Of a DNA stretch of 64,000 nucleotides, positions 62,286 through 64,000 are shown in pieces. Under the pieces are notes generated by a model that saw only the letters and a program-made list of their open reading frames with translations, searched no databases and was not told where the DNA came from. The stretch comes from a bacterium (lineage in GTDB: Bacteria; Bacillota_I; Bacilli_A; Mycoplasmatales; Mycoplasmoidaceae), in assembly GCA_017445805.1 (NCBI GenBank), contig JAFSSC010000002.1, positions 59,984 to 123,983 of the forward strand, in the 5' to 3' direction. The position numbers and the translations under genes are program-made. Position 1 is the first letter of the stretch, and each line of letters opens with the position of its first letter.

Positions 62286-62299
62286 ATTTTTTAATATTT

Positions 62300-62305
62300 T
62301 ATAAT
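62300..62305 (+). promoter_or_regulatory. -10 box for tRNA-Gly (and probably ligA)
   Basis: TATAAT 11 nt before the tRNA start, divergent from the rpoB promoter. Confidence 0.5.
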
Positions 62306-62316
62306 TATCAAATAAT

Positions 62317-62390
62317 GCAGATGTAATTCAATGATAGAATGTAACCTTGCCAAGGTTAATACGGGGGTTTGATTCCCCTCATCTGCTCCA
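62317..62390 (+). tRNA. tRNA-Gly (GCC)
   Basis: 74 nt with encoded CCA. Acceptor GCAGATG/CATCTGC, D stem ATTC/GAAT, anticodon stem TAACC/GGTTA with loop TTGCCAA giving GCC, T stem GGGGG/CCCCT. Unusual: D loop AATGATA and T loop TTTGATT carry A at position 19 and U at 56 in place of the near-universal G19-C56 pair. Confidence 0.93.
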
Positions 62391-62428
62391 AATAGAATTA
62401 TTTAGAACAATAATCATTTCATCTTTTC

Positions 62429-64000
62429 ATGACTAATCAATTTGATCAAGCAAAGAAAAAAATCGAAAATTTGAGACGATTATTAACGCAATGGGAGTAT
62501 CAATATTATGTTCTAAATTCCCCAACCGTTTCTGATTTTGAATATGATGAAACATTAAAGCAATTAATTGCTTTAGAAAAACAATATCCTTCTTTAATTA
62601 CACCTGATTCTCCAACACAAAGGGTTGGAGGTAAAGCAAGCAGTAAATTAGCAAAAATTACCCATCAAACAAAAATGATGTCATTAGCTAATGCTTTTTC
62701 TTACGATGAATTAAGAAAATTCGATAATAACATCAAAAAAGAAACTAATCAAAGTAAGATTGAATATTGTTTGGAACCAAAAATTGATGGTTTAAGTGTT
62801 TCGCTTAAATACGAAAAGGGTTATTTAAAGACAGCAGCAACACGTGGCGATGGTTTAATTGGTGAAGATATTACGAATAATGCGCGAACAATTAAAACTC
62901 TACCAATTAAAATTGCTTACGAAAAACCAATCGAAATCCGTGGTGAAGTTTTTTTAACAAAGAAAGATTTTGAAAAAATCAATGCCCAAATTCTTGATGA
63001 TGACAAAAAATTTTCAAATTGTCGTAATGCTGCTTCAGGTAGTTTACGTCAACTCGATCCCAAGATTACAGCCAAGCGCAATCTAAGTTTATTGGTTTAT
63101 CAAATCATTAATGAAAATGAAGAAGATCGAATTGAGAAGCAAAGTAAAATCATTGAATTTCTAAAACTTTTAAAATTTAAAGTTGCCAATGAAATTAAGG
63201 TTTGCTTAGGAATTGAGGAAGCAATTAATCAAATCGAAAAATTTAATTCCATAAAAAGTAATCTTGATTATCCAATTGATGGAATTGTTATCAAAGTTAA
63301 TCAACTCTCTTTATACAAAGAATTGGGAGAAACGAGCAAGTTTCCTAAATGAGCGATCGCATATAAATTTGCCCCAACGGTTGTTGTTACAAAATTAAAA
63401 CAAATTGTTGCCACTGTTGGTCGAACGGGCAAAATAACATATGTGGCAAAACTACAACCTATCGAATTGGACGGTTCAATTGTTGCGGCAGCAACATTAC
63501 ATAATGCACAATACATTGTGGCAAAAGATATTCGTGTCAATGATTGGGTTAAAGTTTTTAAAGCGGGCGAAATTATTCCTAAAATTATTGGACCAGTTTT
63601 GGAAAAAAGATCAGAAAAATTAGCTAAATTTGTTCCTTTCGAAAAATGTCCTATTTGTGGTTCTCAGTTAGAAAAAATCAACGATGACATCGATCAATAC
63701 TGTATTAACAATGATTGTAAAGCAAAATCGTTACAAGCAATTATTCATTATGTAAGTCGTGACTGCATGAATATTGAAGGTTTATCAATAAAAATTATTG
63801 AAAAACTTTGGGATCACAATTTTTTAAAATCGATTGCTGATTTATACATACTAAAAACAAAAAAAAATGAAATTATCAATAGCGATTTACACATTAAGAA
63901 TAAAATGTTTGATAAATTAATTACTGCGATCGAAAATTCAAAAAAACAAAATCTTAATAATTTAATTTTTGCTTTAGGAATACGACATGTCGGTAGTGTT
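62429..64000 (+). CDS. ligA: NAD-dependent DNA ligase (3' end outside the window)
   Basis: 524 codons are visible; the gene runs off the end. Ia domain (YQYYVLNSPTVSDFEYDETL), adenylation domain with the active lysine in CLEPKIDGLSVSLKY (near residue 117), RGDGLIGEDIT, GEVFLTKKDF, NCRNAASGSLRQLD, PIDGIVIKVNQ; OB fold (ATVGRTGKITYVAKLQPI); Cys4 zinc finger (CPICGSQ...CINNDCKAKS); then the HhH region and ALGIRHVG. It seals Okazaki fragments. It follows tRNA-Gly by 38 nt and is probably transcribed with it. Confidence 0.97.

Overview
The window is from the chromosome of a Mollicute (Mycoplasma-like, wall-less Firmicute relative). It is very AT-rich (about a quarter G+C by eye). TGA is read as tryptophan throughout: genes such as polC, rpoC, cdsA, the suf genes and the big lipoprotein are only open with TGA = Trp, and several TGA positions fall on conserved tryptophans (for example WNPKM in ribosomal protein S2). 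I cannot name genus or species. The S2, NusG and RpoB forms resemble the Mycoplasma/Ureaplasma side of the class, but the window also has a five-gene SUF operon, which many mycoplasmas lack. All coordinates assume translation table 4.

Layout. 1-9.7 kb (+): end of pyrH, frr, cdsA, polC, RNase P RNA, mnmG, rsmG and an unknown ORF. 9.7-14.9 kb (-): rpsB, nusG, secE, two rpmG copies, topA, a divergent dprA. 15-17.2 kb (+): ruvA-ruvB and an unrecognised membrane protein, then acpP (-). 17.5-17.7 kb: tRNA-Asn/Glu/Val array. 17.7-21.3 kb (-): small unknown ORF, ffh, tyrS, tsaB. 21.3-27.8 kb mixes strands: pepP, rluD, lspA, membrane protein, obg, proS, ruvX. 27.8-32.1 kb (-): sufC-sufD-sufS-sufU-sufB. 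32.2-39.9 kb (+): a 1507-residue lipoprotein, rpsD, pyk, efp, nusB. 39.9-46.9 kb (-): tsaC, a BMP-family nucleoside-type ABC importer, upp. 47-53.2 kb (+): thrS, fakA, plsX, rnc, ftsY. 53.2-62.2 kb (-): rpoB-rpoC-rplM-rpsI. 62.3-64 kb (+): tRNA-Gly and the start of ligA, cut by the window end.

Functionally this is almost entirely core: replication and repair (polC, topA, ligA, ruvAB, dprA), transcription (rpoBC, nusG, nusB), translation and tRNA modification (mnmG, rsmG, tsaB, tsaC, rluD, three synthetases), protein targeting (ffh, ftsY, secE, lspA), Fe-S assembly, lipid precursor supply (cdsA, fakA, plsX, acpP) and nucleoside/uracil salvage. Genes are packed with overlaps of 1-26 nt or gaps of a few bases. 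The only stretch over 300 bases without a protein gene is 6289-6694, which holds RNase P RNA.

Most notable points: (1) rpoB is broken by a one-base frame change exactly at an eight-A run, the only frame break seen in the window, which suggests slippage, programmed frameshifting or a sequencing error; (2) many promoters put TATAAT 6-12 nt before the start codon, implying leaderless or near-leaderless mRNAs; (3) ThrRS has lost the residues of its proofreading site; (4) tRNA-Gly(GCC) shows a paired change at the tertiary contact 19-56; (5) the SUF operon encodes a half-length SufD that keeps its key histidine; (6) the BMP-type binding protein has no lipobox cysteine. I see no CRISPR array, insertion sequence, prophage or clear riboswitch, and no convincing wholly new system.
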